Of a stretch of 64,000 nt of DNA, positions 8,010-17,047 are shown piece by piece. The notes below the pieces were generated by a model. It was not told the origin of the DNA. It did not search any database and saw only the letters and a list, made by a program, of their open reading frames with translations. The stretch lies in assembly GCF_003670275.1 (NCBI RefSeq), contig NZ_QXJF01000010.1:44902-108901 (forward strand), in the 5' to 3' direction. Within the stretch, counting starts at the first letter, position 1, and each line of letters opens with the position of its first letter. The translations under genes and the position numbers were made by a program. Source of the DNA: Helicobacter labetoulli (GTDB lineage: Bacteria; Campylobacterota; Campylobacteria; Campylobacterales; Helicobacteraceae).

Positions 8010-10110
8010 TGTAGAAAATGAGAATCTAAATGAAACCTATACTTTTGAGTATATGGCAAAGGCGGCAAATGGAAGTGTTTTATATCAAAATGGCGGCAGT
8101 GTGCTACTTGCAAGTGTGTGTGCGGAAGAAAATAACAAATATGATGATAACTTTTTGCCTCTTAGTGTGCAATACATTGAAAAAGCCTATGCGAGCAATA
8201 AATTTCCCTCCGGCTTTGTAAAACGAGAGGGTAAGCCAAGTGAGTTTGAGATTCTCACTTCTAGGCTAATTGATAGGACATTGCGTCCGCTTTTTCCTAA
8301 GGGCTACAAGCACATTACTTCAATTGTTATTTTGGTGCTAAGCTATGATGGCAAGAGCGACTTACAGCTTAATGCACTCAATGCCGCATCGGCAGCTTTG
8401 TATGTCTCAAACTTACCTTTGGAGAGTTTAAAAGAAAATGCGGTGTGTGGCGTAAGAATCGGGCGTAAGGACGGAGCTTTTATGCTTAATCCCACAATGG
8501 AGCAAATGAGCGAGAGCGAGCTTGATTTGTTCGTATCAGGTAGGAATGATGAGCTTTTGATGATTGAGATGAAAAGTGTGCGAAGTGAGAAAGGAGCAAA
8601 TGAGCTAAGTGAAGAAGATATGATTCTTGCTTTAGAATCTGCTAAAAGCTACATTCACAGGGCTACACAGACTTATCACACGCATTTTTTGCCTTACAAA
8701 AAACAAAGCCTCATCATTGATTTGAGCCAAGATTCACTTCAAGCTGATTTGTTAGAAAAAATCGCCAAAGACTACCATACACCAATTTTAGAGGCTATCA
8801 CGCTTTTAGCTAAATCAGAATCTCAAACCCAGCTTCACGCCCTTATTCAACAAGCTATGCGGAAGTATGGAATTGAAGATGAAAAAATCGCCACAGAACA
8901 TATCAAAGCTTATAAGAAAAAGCTTGTGCGTGAGATGATTTTAGATTCTTCACGCAGGGCTGATGGCAGGGGTTTAAAAGATATTCGTCCCATTAGTATA
9001 GATGCAAATATTTTGCCCTTTGCTCATAGTAGTGTGCTTTTTACACGAGGGCAAACTCAAGCGCTTGTAACTGCTACACTTGGTGGAGAAAATGACGCAC
9101 AAAGCTATGAAATGCTAGGCAGTAAAAATGCGTTAAAAAGGCGATTTTTATTCCACTATAATTTTCCCGGATTCAGCGTTGGGGAGGCAAGTATGATAGG
9201 TAGTGTTGGGCGTAGAGAGCTAGGACACGGCAATCTTGCTAGATGCGCTTTAGAATCTAGCCTTGCTTCACAGGATAAGACAATCCGTTTGGTTTCAGAG
9301 ATTTTAGAATCTAATGGCTCAAGCTCAATGGCAAGTGTATGTGGCGGCTCTTTGGCACTATGTGCGTGTGGTGTGGAGGTGGATTCTCTTATAGCTGGGG
9401 TGGCTATGGGGCTAGTGGCTCAAGGGGAGAAATACGCCATACTGACAGATATTAGCGGTTTGGAAGACCACGATGGCGATATGGATTTTAAGGTTGCAGG
9501 TGGATACAAAGGAATTAGCGCGATGCAAATGGATATTAAGCTAGGCGGTATTACAAAAGAGATTCTAGCTCAATCTTTGCTTCAAGCAAAACAAGCTAGG
9601 GAGCAGATTCTAGCAATTATGGAGGAGGCTAGGGCAAAGATTGTGCTTAATCATTCTATTCTGCCAAAGAGTGAAAGTTTTAAGATTGCCCCACATAAGA
9701 TTGTTGAGGTGATTGGACAAGGTGGGCGTGTGATAAAGGATATTATCGAGCGATTTGAGGTAAGCATTGATTTGGAGCGTGAAAGCGGGATAGTAAATCT
9801 TAATGCAAGTAACAAGGAAAATCTTGCTAAAGCAAAGGCTTTTATCTTGGAGCTTGTAAGTGGGGGTAAGAATGATAAGGTGGATTGGGAATCTTATGGT
9901 GTAGGTGAGCGATTTGTTGGCAAGATAAAGAAAATAGCAGATTTTGGGGTATTTGTAGAGCTACCGCGTGGGGGTGATGGGCTTTTGCATATCAGTAAAA
10001 TTATTAAAGATAAGGAGCAAAGTATTCATAGCGTGTTGCAGGGTAAAAGTGAGCTAGAGTGTGAGATTCTCTCTTCTAGTAAGGGCAAGGTGGAATTGGG
10101 CTTAGTTTAA
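7996..10110 (+). CDS. pnp: Polyribonucleotide nucleotidyltransferase
   Basis: 704 residues, with the whole PNPase architecture: first RNase PH domain (about 10-145), helical linker, second RNase PH domain (about 320-530, including SRRADGRGLKDIRPI and the FPGFSVGEAS loop), KH domain with VIGQGGRVIKDI, and C-terminal S1 domain (GERFVGKIKKIADFGVFVEL). It degrades RNA 3' to 5' by phosphorolysis and is usually part of the degradosome. AAGGAG precedes the ATG. Rny, the other main mRNA-decay enzyme, is encoded at 17628. Confidence 0.95.
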   Translation: MQRINVENENLNETYTFEYMAKAANGSVLYQNGGSVLLASVCAEENNKYDDNFLPLSVQYIEKAYASNKFPSGFVKREGKPSEFEILTSRLIDRTLRPLFPKGYKHITSIVILVLSYDGKSDLQLNALNAASAALYVSNLPLESLKENAVCGVRIGRKDGAFMLNPTMEQMSESELDLFVSGRNDELLMIEMKSVRSEKGANELSEEDMILALESAKSYIHRATQTYHTHFLPYKKQSLIIDLSQDSLQADLLEKIAKDYHTPILEAITLLAKSESQTQLHALIQQAMRKYGIEDEKIATEHIKAYKKKLVREMILDSSRRADGRGLKDIRPISIDANILPFAHSSVLFTRGQTQALVTATLGGENDAQSYEMLGSKNALKRRFLFHYNFPGFSVGEASMIGSVGRRELGHGNLARCALESSLASQDKTIRLVSEILESNGSSSMASVCGGSLALCACGVEVDSLIAGVAMGLVAQGEKYAILTDISGLEDHDGDMDFKVAGGYKGISAMQMDIKLGGITKEILAQSLLQAKQAREQILAIMEEARAKIVLNHSILPKSESFKIAPHKIVEVIGQGGRVIKDIIERFEVSIDLERESGIVNLNASNKENLAKAKAFILELVSGGKNDKVDWESYGVGERFVGKIKKIADFGVFVELPRGGDGLLHISKIIKDKEQSIHSVLQGKSELECEILSSSKGKVELGLV

Positions 10111-10207
10111 TGTTTTTTTTATCAAAGCTTAGGCATAATCACGCTTCCAAAGTGTCAAGTAGGGGATAGATCCGAACAGGCTTTGAGATTTTTGTAAGAG
10201 GTGTTAA

Positions 10208-10543
10208 ATGAAATTTTTAGCTCTTTTGTGTTTAGGAATGGTTGGTTTCGCGTTTGGTGCGGAGAATGATATGGGCTTGAGTATGGTTATTTCATATTCA
10301 ATTGGTGGTGCTGTAATTGGTTTGGGTATCGCAGCTCTTGGTGGTGCTATCGGTATGGGACACGCTGCTGCTGCGACAATCTCTGGAACAGCTCGCAACC
10401 CCGGAATTAGCGGTAAATTGCTTGGGACAATGTTCATTGCATTGGCGTTGATTGAAGCACAAGTTATCTATACTTTGGTTTTAGCACTTGTTGCTGTATA
10501 TGCAAATCCTTTCCTCCCAAGTGGAGCTATATTGGCAATGTAA
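10208..10543 (+). CDS. atpE: F-type ATP synthase subunit c
   Basis: 111 residues with two membrane hairpin helices. The polar loop is ARNPG (residues 62-66), and the proton-carrying glutamate lies in ALIEAQVIY (residue 83). An additional N-terminal segment (MKFLALLCLGMVGFAFGA) looks like a signal peptide, which I recall for Helicobacter and Campylobacter c subunits. The gene stands apart from the other ATP synthase genes, alone after pnp with a 97 bp gap, so it probably has its own promoter. A strong hairpin follows it at 10550-10576. Confidence 0.92.
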   Translation: MKFLALLCLGMVGFAFGAENDMGLSMVISYSIGGAVIGLGIAALGGAIGMGHAAAATISGTARNPGISGKLLGTMFIALALIEAQVIYTLVLALVAVYANPFLPSGAILAM

Positions 10544-10549
10544 TTGCCA

Positions 10550-10576
10550 AATGCAGATTCTGCTAGAATCTGCATT
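10550..10576 (+). terminator. Hairpin between atpE and tRNA-Leu
   Basis: A perfect 11-bp inverted repeat, AATGCAGATTC and GAATCTGCATT, around the loop TGCTA. No T-run follows, so it may be an RNA-processing or mRNA-protecting hairpin rather than an intrinsic terminator. A smaller hairpin, GGCAAT/ATTGCC (10534-10548), straddles the atpE stop codon. The stem is built from the heptamer AGATTCT and its complement, frequent throughout this window. Confidence 0.5.
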
Positions 10577-10578
10577 GT

Positions 10579-10663
10579 GCGCTGGTGGTGGAATTGGTAG
10601 ACACACCATCTTGAGGGGGTGGCGGGGCGACCCGTGCGAGTTCAAGTCTCGCTCAGCGCACCA
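10579..10663 (+). tRNA. tRNA-Leu (anticodon GAG)
   Basis: 85 bases including the encoded CCA. The acceptor stem GCGCTGG pairs with TCAGCGC, with one G-T. The anticodon stem CCATC/GGTGG encloses TTGAGGG, giving anticodon GAG. The long variable arm (GGGGCGACCC) is that of a class II tRNA. It reads CUC and CUU codons. Confidence 0.93.
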
Positions 10664-10700
10664 TACTTTAAAATCAACTTCTTGTTATTTTCAGTCTATT

Positions 10701-10787
10701 GCCGGAGTGGTGAAACTGGTAGACGCGCTAGACTCAAAATCTAGTAGGGGCAACCCTGTGTCGGTTCGAGTCCGACCTTCGGCACCA
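10701..10787 (+). tRNA. tRNA-Leu (anticodon CAA)
   Basis: 87 bases including CCA. The acceptor GCCGGAG pairs with CTTCGGC. The anticodon stem CTAGA/TCTAG holds the loop CTCAAAA, giving anticodon CAA for UUG codons. It has a long variable arm typical of tRNA-Leu. It is 37 bases after the first tRNA-Leu, so both are probably cut from one transcript. Confidence 0.93.
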
Positions 10788-10813
10788 TAAATACCTAGAC
10801 TTTATTGAATCTC

Positions 10814-10819
10814 TATAAT
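10814..10819 (+). promoter_or_regulatory. Putative -10 element before the nhaC-type gene
   Basis: TATAAT lies 55 bases upstream of the TTG start of the antiporter gene and 26 bases after the second tRNA-Leu. No matching -35 is visible. Confidence 0.4.
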
Positions 10820-10873
10820 TTATGATTGTTCAAACTTTTATAGATGATGTTAGCTTGATGATTAAAGGATATA

Positions 10874-12424
10874 TTGTTGGAATCTGGTTTTTCTCATTCT
10901 GCCCTTAGCCTTGTTGTGCCGCTTTTTGTTGTTGTGATGGTTGTGCTTTCAAGACGCGTTGTACTTTCGCTCTTTTTGGGCGTGTGCTTAAGCGGACTTA
11001 TGCTCTATGGTTTTTCTTTAGAATCTCTAGGCTTTGTGTATAAGGCTATAAGTAGTGTATTTTATGATGAGGGCATAAATTGGGACGGGGTATTCATCTT
11101 TGCATTTTTGATTATATTGGGTGTGATTACGCAGATTATTTTATATAGTGGGGCGATTGGGGCTTTTGTGAAGTGGGCTAGGAATCATATTCAAACCACT
11201 AAAGGTTCGGAATTTCTAGCTTTTATTGCTGGAGTGGTGATTTTTATTGATGATTATTTTAATGCTTTGACAGTTGGGCAGATTTCACGCTCACTCAATG
11301 ATAGCTTTCACTCTAGCCGTGAGCGTTTGGCATATATTATTGATTCTACTTCAGCACCTATTTGTATCCTTATACCGCTTTCAAGTTGGGGGGCTTACAA
11401 CATAGGACTTTTGAGCAAACAGGGCATTGAAGAGCCTTTTATGGTGCTATTGCAGAGTATCCCAAATAATTTTTATGCTTTTTTCGCGCTTATTGCCGTT
11501 ATTTTGACAATTATATGGAGGGTCAATCTCCCTGTAATGCGGAATAATGTCAATGTAGGTATGCAAGATTCTACAACAGATGAGACGCACATCTTTCATC
11601 GCAAAAGTGCTATTATCTATCTCATTGTGCCAATCATCGCTCTTATTGTGGGCATTTGCTTTATGATTTTTTATACAGGGTATCAGGGGCTAGAAGAGGG
11701 AGAGAGCGGACTAATTGCTATGCTCTCCCACACACAAACGCCTTTCTCGCTTTTTTGTGGTGGGGCATTTGCACTTGTGGTTACGCTTTTAATGACATTT
11801 GGCATTATAGAATCTAAAGAGTATCCTAGCATTTTTTGGTTTGGGGCAAAAAGTATGTTTGGTGCGATTTTGATTTTGATTTTTGCGTGGGCGATTGGAC
11901 CGGTGATAAAGGAGCATATCCAAACAGGCGTGTATTTGGCAAATGTGGCAAAAAATGTGCTTAGTGCTGATATGATGGTATTTATGCCTGCAATTTTATT
12001 CCTTATTTCTGTCTTTATTGCCTTTTGCACCGGCACGAGCTGGGGGACATTTGCCATTATGCTACCCATTGGTATGGAAGTAACGCTCCAAAGTGGCAGT
12101 GGAGAGATGACACAAAGTGCATTTTTAGCTTTATCAGCTATTTTATCTGGTGCAGTCTATGGTGATCATACCTCGCCTATTTCGGATACGACAATTTTAT
12201 CCGCAGTTGGGGCTGGCTGCTCTGTGCAAAGCCATTTTGTTACGCAGTTTCCTTATACAAGCATTGCCGCGTTGTGTGCGGGGGTTAGCTTTGTGCTACT
12301 TGCTTTAACGCAAAGCACTCTGATTGCTTTTTGCGTGGGTTTTGTGTTGCTTGGCGGTATTTTTTATATTTTAAAAAGATTCTATGGCGGAGATATTAAG
12401 ACTTTAGAATCTGGAACAAAGTAA
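10874..12424 (+). CDS. NhaC-type Na+/H+ antiporter
   Basis: 516 residues with 11-12 hydrophobic segments. Conserved NhaC-family blocks include FIDDYFNALTVGQI, DSTSAPICILIPLSSWGAY, CTGTSWGTFAIMLPI and YGDHTSPISDTTILSA, with polar and acidic residues inside membrane segments. Such carriers exchange sodium for protons across the inner membrane. Two TTG codons (10874, 10877) follow AAAGGA, so the start is a TTG. The gene is followed after 24 bp by the phase-variable GT-C protein; a shared transcript is possible. Confidence 0.8.
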   Translation: MLESGFSHSALSLVVPLFVVVMVVLSRRVVLSLFLGVCLSGLMLYGFSLESLGFVYKAISSVFYDEGINWDGVFIFAFLIILGVITQIILYSGAIGAFVKWARNHIQTTKGSEFLAFIAGVVIFIDDYFNALTVGQISRSLNDSFHSSRERLAYIIDSTSAPICILIPLSSWGAYNIGLLSKQGIEEPFMVLLQSIPNNFYAFFALIAVILTIIWRVNLPVMRNNVNVGMQDSTTDETHIFHRKSAIIYLIVPIIALIVGICFMIFYTGYQGLEEGESGLIAMLSHTQTPFSLFCGGAFALVVTLLMTFGIIESKEYPSIFWFGAKSMFGAILILIFAWAIGPVIKEHIQTGVYLANVAKNVLSADMMVFMPAILFLISVFIAFCTGTSWGTFAIMLPIGMEVTLQSGSGEMTQSAFLALSAILSGAVYGDHTSPISDTTILSAVGAGCSVQSHFVTQFPYTSIAALCAGVSFVLLALTQSTLIAFCVGFVLLGGIFYILKRFYGGDIKTLESGTK

Positions 12425-12448
12425 GCTAAAAATTCAAAGGAGTTTGGA

Positions 12449-14112
12449 ATGATGTCAAAAACAAATTTAGTGGAAACAAAACATTATGCTATATGGCGTA
12501 ATATTTATATCTTGTTTGTTGTTTTGTATGTTTGTGGGATTGTTTATAATTCGGCTATGCCATTCATGGCAGGTGATGATATAAATTTTTATACAGCTTT
12601 TAAGCAAGGGGAGCAGGTTTGGCACGGACTTGATTTTGGGATTGGGCGGTTTTTCCCACTAGCTGGGTGGAATCTCAATCTTGTGGCTCTTTTTTCTACA
12701 AGTCCTTACGCGTTTATGATTGGCAATGCGTGTGTGTTTATCATTACTGCGTGGGCATTTTGGCGTATAGGAATGGCTCTATGTGCTTTCTCTAATTCTA
12801 ATTATTACGGGGGGGGGGGTATATATGTATAGCCTTTATAGCCTTTAGTTTAAGTGCGGGGTATGCACATATCGTTGTTGCTTTTTGTTACCCAGAGCTA
12901 ACCGAGATTATGTTTTTATTATTGTTTATTCTTATGGCGTTTTGGTATTTTGAAAGTAAGAAATTTATATGGCTCATTTTGGCACTTATCTTTGGTAATG
13001 CCTGTATTTATTTAAAAGAAGTTGCCTTTATACTCATTGGTGGATTTGGCTTTTTTCATTTATTTTTTGCTTTGTGGAATGAAAAGTTTAGATTCAATCT
13101 GCTTGATAAAAGAGTGATATTGTTTGATGTATCGTGTATGCTAAGTGGGATTTTGTTTTTAATGTTATATGCGTATTTTGCCCTTGGTGGAAAAGGGGCA
13201 TATATAAGTATAATTCCATTTTACTCACTTTTAAATACCTTGGTTGTTCTGTTTTTGGCTACTCCTGTCGTTGGCATACTTTTGCCAAGTGCATTATTAT
13301 TTCGTCTATATAGAATCCTAAGATGCAAAGAAAGTTTGAATCCAGTGGGCGATAGTATTGGAATGATTGCCTTGCTGTATTTTGCGGCTTATATATATCT
13401 TGGAATGGCAGCTTTTCACTATTTTTCACCGGCAAATATTCTTGCCTTTTTGTATGTGTGTTTTTGTGCGCGTCTTTATGCAAAACACCTAAACTTTTTG
13501 TTAGCTCGAGTGATTTTGTGTGTAGGTATATTCCTTTTACTTACAAGTGCAATACCACAAGGTTTAAGCGGTTTTACCACTTACAAGACACAAAGTAAAA
13601 ACACTCAAGATGCTTTTGATTTTTTAGCAGAATACATTCGCAAGTCTCCTGCTCAAGTCAATCTTTATTTTGATGGATTTTGTCGAGGTTTTAGCAAATG
13701 TGCCAACTCATATTGGTATTATCCTGCGTTATTTCAAACATTGTCAAAATATTATGGTGTTGCTGATAATTATGATATTAAATCTAAAGAGCCAAATGGT
13801 AAAAACTTCACTATCAATCCAAACTCTCCATTGACATTTTTTAATAGCGATGAGGTGAGTGAGCCACAAAGTGGTGATTTGGTAATTTTGCACTATGCAA
13901 GTTCAAAGTATGTGACTCCAGCTGATGTGCAGGATATTGTGAGTCAATATGAAGTTTTATTTGTTTCAAATAATTACCCTTATTACCCTATGTATAATCT
14001 TATGAGCTTGGGGGCTTGGGTATTAAAAAAGCTTAGTATCTCTACATCTTTTGATAATAGAGGCAATATTTTCAAGCTTCCCTCACAGGTGTATGTTTTG
14101 CGTGTCCCATAG
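12449..14112 (+). CDS. Phase-variable GT-C type membrane protein (OFF, frameshifted at G11)
   Basis: The ATG at 12449, after AAAGGAG, opens a frame of 127 codons that hits G11 (12809-12819) and stops after GGGGIYV. The frame beyond the tract is open from the tract itself (YICIAFIAFSLSAGYAH) through FCYPELTEIMFLLLF to a stop at 14112. G12 or G9 would give about 554 residues with roughly ten membrane helices and a soluble C-terminal domain of about 150 residues. An acidic motif in the first outer loop (AGDDINFY) resembles the catalytic loop of GT-C glycosyltransferases that use lipid-linked sugars. The acceptor is unknown. It is out of frame in this assembly. Confidence 0.75.
12809..12819 (+). 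repeat. G11 homopolymer (phase-variation tract) in GT-C gene
   Basis: Eleven G between two open frames of the same membrane protein. Gain of one base or loss of two would restore the reading frame. Confidence 0.9.
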
Positions 14113-14157
14113 GAAGTAAGCAAGATTCTACATCCACTCTAGAATCTTGCTTACTTC
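14113..14157. terminator. Bidirectional terminator hairpin (GT-C gene / radA)
   Basis: A perfect inverted repeat of at least 17 bp: 14113-14129 pairs with 14141-14157. It starts right after the stop of the plus-strand gene and contains the last codons and stop of radA on the minus strand. The loop is about 11 bases. The stem includes AGATTCT/AGAATCT. Because it sits between convergent genes it can terminate both. Confidence 0.75.
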
Positions 14158-15468
14158 ATTTGCTTCAAAGCATTTGATTGTCGTGTTTTTTGGCTTTTTA
14201 GCGAGTATAACTTTTTCAAATCCATAGCTTTCTAGCTCTTTTAATCTTGTCTCTATATTGCTTACTTCGCGTATATCGCCTACAAGCGAGACTTCACCAA
14301 TAAAGGCGGTTTTGGGACTAAGCGGACGATTTTTAAAGCTTGAGATAATACTTGCAATAACGGCTAAATCAGCACTTGGCTCATTAATCTTTATCCCACC
14401 GACAACATTAACAAACACATCATATCGTCCAAGCGGTATGTCAAGTTTTCGCTCCAAAAGGGCGAGAAGCATATTTAAGCGATTGTTATCAAAGCCCGTG
14501 CAGGAGCGTTTGGGGTAAGCTGATTCACTCACAAGGGCTTGAATCTCAATAGCAATGGCTCTGCTCCCTTCAAGCACGACTGCCACGGCACTCCCAGCTT
14601 GTGGGGATTTATGCGTGAAAAATAGCTTTGAGGCGTTTTTGGCACTTATCAGTCCTTCTTCTTTCATCTCAAAGATTCCAATTTCACTTGTTGTGCCAAA
14701 GCGATTTTTGAATCCTCGTAGCATTCTTAGCTCTTTGCTTGGATCACCTTCAAAATACAGCACACAATCAACCATATGCTCCAAGATTCTAGGTCCAGCA
14801 ATAGAGCCTTCTTTTGTGATATGTCCAATGATAAAAATGCTGATATTACGCTCCTTAGCAAGTCGCATAAGAGCAAAGGTTACCTCACGCACCTGCGAGA
14901 CACTACCGGGTGCAGAGGTGATGTCAGGAGAATAAATTGTTTGAATAGAATCTATCACACAAAGGCTATATGTTCGCTCATCAAAGGCTTGTGTGATTGT
15001 GCTTAAATCAATCTCATTAAGTAAAAAGAGATGCTCACTTACAGCACCAAGCCGAGTAGAACGCATTTTAATCTGTCCAGCACTCTCCTCCCCACTTACA
15101 TAGAGAATCTTAAGTCTTGATTTTTCAGCAAGATTCCCAGCAATTTTTAATAAAAGTGTGGATTTACCTACACCCGGACTTCCACCAATGAGATATAAGC
15201 CACCCGGCACAATACCCCCACCAAGCACAATATCAAGCTCTTCTTCGTGGGAGGTAAAATATTGAACAGATTCAAAATCAACCTGTGTGATTGGGATAGC
15301 GTGGGCTGTATTTGAGCTTGTGAGCTTGTGAGCTTGTGAGGCTTTTAACATATCACCTTTAAGCTCAACTAAAGCGTCCCAACTCCCGCAGTTACTGCAT
15401 TTTCCAAGCCATTTTGGGCTTTGCCAACCACAAAATTGACATTCAAAAATTACACTTTTTTTTGCCAC
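14128..15468 (-). CDS. radA: DNA repair protein RadA/Sms
   Basis: 446 residues. The zinc finger has cysteines at 10, 13, 24 and 27; the Walker A motif GGSPGVGKST is at about 95-104; the RadA-specific KNRFG follows, and the C-terminal Lon-like domain is complete (ALLERKLDIPLGRYDVFVNVVGG). RadA is a RecA-like helicase that extends branches during recombination and transformation. An 8-bp tandem repeat between zinc finger and Walker A could shift the frame if its copy number changed; the present copy number is in frame. The gene follows ftsY by 9 bp on the same strand. Confidence 0.93.
   Translation of the reverse strand: MAKKSVIFECQFCGWQSPKWLGKCSNCGSWDALVELKGDMLKASQAHKLTSSNTAHAIPITQVDFESVQYFTSHEEELDIVLGGGIVPGGLYLIGGSPGVGKSTLLLKIAGNLAEKSRLKILYVSGEESAGQIKMRSTRLGAVSEHLFLLNEIDLSTITQAFDERTYSLCVIDSIQTIYSPDITSAPGSVSQVREVTFALMRLAKERNISIFIIGHITKEGSIAGPRILEHMVDCVLYFEGDPSKELRMLRGFKNRFGTTSEIGIFEMKEEGLISAKNASKLFFTHKSPQAGSAVAVVLEGSRAIAIEIQALVSESAYPKRSCTGFDNNRLNMLLALLERKLDIPLGRYDVFVNVVGGIKINEPSADLAVIASIISSFKNRPLSPKTAFIGEVSLVGDIREVSNIETRLKELESYGFEKVILAKKPKNTTIKCFEANEVSKILEWM
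15313..15340 (-). repeat. 8-bp tandem repeat (3.5 copies) inside radA
   Basis: TGAGCTTG is repeated three times plus TGAG on the plus strand. In radA it codes for about residues 43-52 (ASQAHKLTSS). A change of one unit would frameshift the gene upstream of the Walker A motif. Confidence 0.85.
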
Positions 15469-15477
15469 TTTAAAGCC

Positions 15478-16350
15478 TTAAAAAATGCTATCAAGGAGAA
15501 TATTCACATATTCTTGCTTGTCAAATCTAAGTAAATCATTTTCTTTCTCACCCACGCCTATGAAGCAAATAGGGATTTTTAGCTCACTCACAATGCTAAA
15601 AATCGCCCCTCCCTTGCTTGTGCCATCAAGCTTGGTGATGATAATGCCATCAAATGCGATATTTTGCGAAAAAGCTTTAGCCTGATTGATTGCAGAACTT
15701 CCCTGTGTGCCATCAAGCACAAGGAATTTTCTTAAAGGCAAATTATTGAGTGCCTTTTGGCATACACGCACGATTTTTAAAAGCTCATTATTGAGATTTG
15801 TTTGGTTATGCAATCGCCCAGCTGTGTCAATGTAAAGCTCATCAATGTTTTTTGCCAAAGCAGAATTAATGCTATCAAAAGCAACCGCACTTGGGTCGTG
15901 CATATGCTGCGTGGCAATAACGGGGATATTGAGCTTTTGCCCCCAAAGCTTGATTTGCTCAATAGCAGCCGCACGGAAAGTGTCTCCCGCAGCCAACATT
16001 ACCTTTTTGCCTTCTTTTTGCGCAAGATGTGCAAGTTTGGCAATGCTTGTAGTTTTGCCCGCACCATTTACGCCAACGATTAATGTAACAAGTGGTTTGA
16101 TAGAATCTGCATTTTTTAGCAGGGGGGAAGATTCAATTTCAAGTAGAGCAAGAAGGGCTTTGTGCAACGCCTCTTTTGAAACATAGGAAGGCAAAGATTC
16201 TAGAATAGATTCCACAAGCTCGTATGCAATATCGCATTCAATCAAAATCTCCTCTAGCTCATCTTTGCTTAGCTTATCTTTTTTTGAGCCAAGAAGTGAG
16301 GCGATATTTTGGGTAGTTTTTTGAAGAGTTTTACTTAGGGATAAAATCAT
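15478..16350 (-). CDS. ftsY: Signal recognition particle receptor FtsY
   Basis: 290 residues containing only the N and G domains. GTPase motifs are visible: G1 VNGAGKTT (about 94-101), DTFRAAAIEQ, DTAGR and TKLDGTSKGG. The protein docks SRP-ribosome complexes at the inner membrane. The acidic A domain of E. coli FtsY is absent, which is usual for short FtsY proteins. The start ATG overlaps the stop of the upstream lipoprotein gene (ATGA), and radA follows 9 bp later. Confidence 0.93.
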   Translation of the reverse strand: MILSLSKTLQKTTQNIASLLGSKKDKLSKDELEEILIECDIAYELVESILESLPSYVSKEALHKALLALLEIESSPLLKNADSIKPLVTLIVGVNGAGKTTSIAKLAHLAQKEGKKVMLAAGDTFRAAAIEQIKLWGQKLNIPVIATQHMHDPSAVAFDSINSALAKNIDELYIDTAGRLHNQTNLNNELLKIVRVCQKALNNLPLRKFLVLDGTQGSSAINQAKAFSQNIAFDGIIITKLDGTSKGGAIFSIVSELKIPICFIGVGEKENDLLRFDKQEYVNILLDSIF

Positions 16351-17021
16351 TTTTGCTCTTGATTTTGAGTTAGATTTGAATCTGACTCTTGTGGGAGATT
16401 ATCAAGGGTTTCAATCTCATCTTGTGCTTTGGCATCAAGCTTGTCTTGAATAAGATAGCGTATGTCAAGCTCCACCATCTCTTCAGGCACTAATCCCACA
16501 TAGTCAATCACCTTTTCACCCTGTTTATCATAGAGGGCAATGTAGCTTAGTTTCTCATCTTTGCTTAGGAAATTGAGCAGATTCTTATTGTCATTTGGGG
16601 CATAGAGCTTGAATCTTGGGTTAATAGCACTTACTTGCTGCTGCAAACTCGCAAGGTCTTCTTTTGGGCTAATGGCAATCACAGAGATAAACTCTTGATA
16701 TTTATTGTGTAAATCAAGGATATGGAGTAGCTCATCTTGACATTGTATGCAGTCTTTAGAGATGAAAAAAAGCAAGGTTGGGCGTTCATCTTGGGTTTGA
16801 AATACACTTTGGGTTTGATTGGTTTTAAATTTTAAAGATTCATTTTGCGTGTTTATAACCTCAATGCTTAGAATCTTATCCTGCCCTCCACCTTCAAATC
16901 CAAATACATCTTTATCCTTATCGCCCTCATCACTACACGCACTCAACAATACTGCTATTGCCACATACATAAAGAAAAACTTAAAATGAGATTGTTTTAT
17001 GAGAATCTGTGAAAGTTTCAT
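16347..17021 (-). CDS. Thioredoxin-like (TlpA/ResA-type) lipoprotein
   Basis: About 224 residues from ATG 17021, chosen because it follows GGAG and begins a lipoprotein signal (FMYVAIAVLLSAC). After a charged linker, a thioredoxin-like domain appears with the CxxC motif CIQC in FFISKDCIQCQDELLHIL, followed by LNFLSKDEKLSYIALYDKQGEKVIDYVGL. Such proteins handle disulfides outside the cytoplasm, for example in cytochrome c assembly, but the partner is unknown. A longer frame starting at 17066 adds 15 residues without membrane character and is less likely. It lies first in the operon with ftsY and radA. Confidence 0.75.
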   Translation of the reverse strand: MKLSQILIKQSHFKFFFMYVAIAVLLSACSDEGDKDKDVFGFEGGGQDKILSIEVINTQNESLKFKTNQTQSVFQTQDERPTLLFFISKDCIQCQDELLHILDLHNKYQEFISVIAISPKEDLASLQQQVSAINPRFKLYAPNDNKNLLNFLSKDEKLSYIALYDKQGEKVIDYVGLVPEEMVELDIRYLIQDKLDAKAQDEIETLDNLPQESDSNLTQNQEQK

Positions 17022-17047
17022 CGCCCTTCTCCAAAGTATTAGGTTTT

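Noticed and set aside
10488..10790. A 100-codon open frame across the two tRNA-Leu genes
   Set aside because: It runs through both tRNA genes, which are well supported by folding, and has no ribosome site.
14555..14935. Plus-strand open frame opposite radA
   Set aside because: Antisense to the conserved C-terminal domain of radA with no supporting features.
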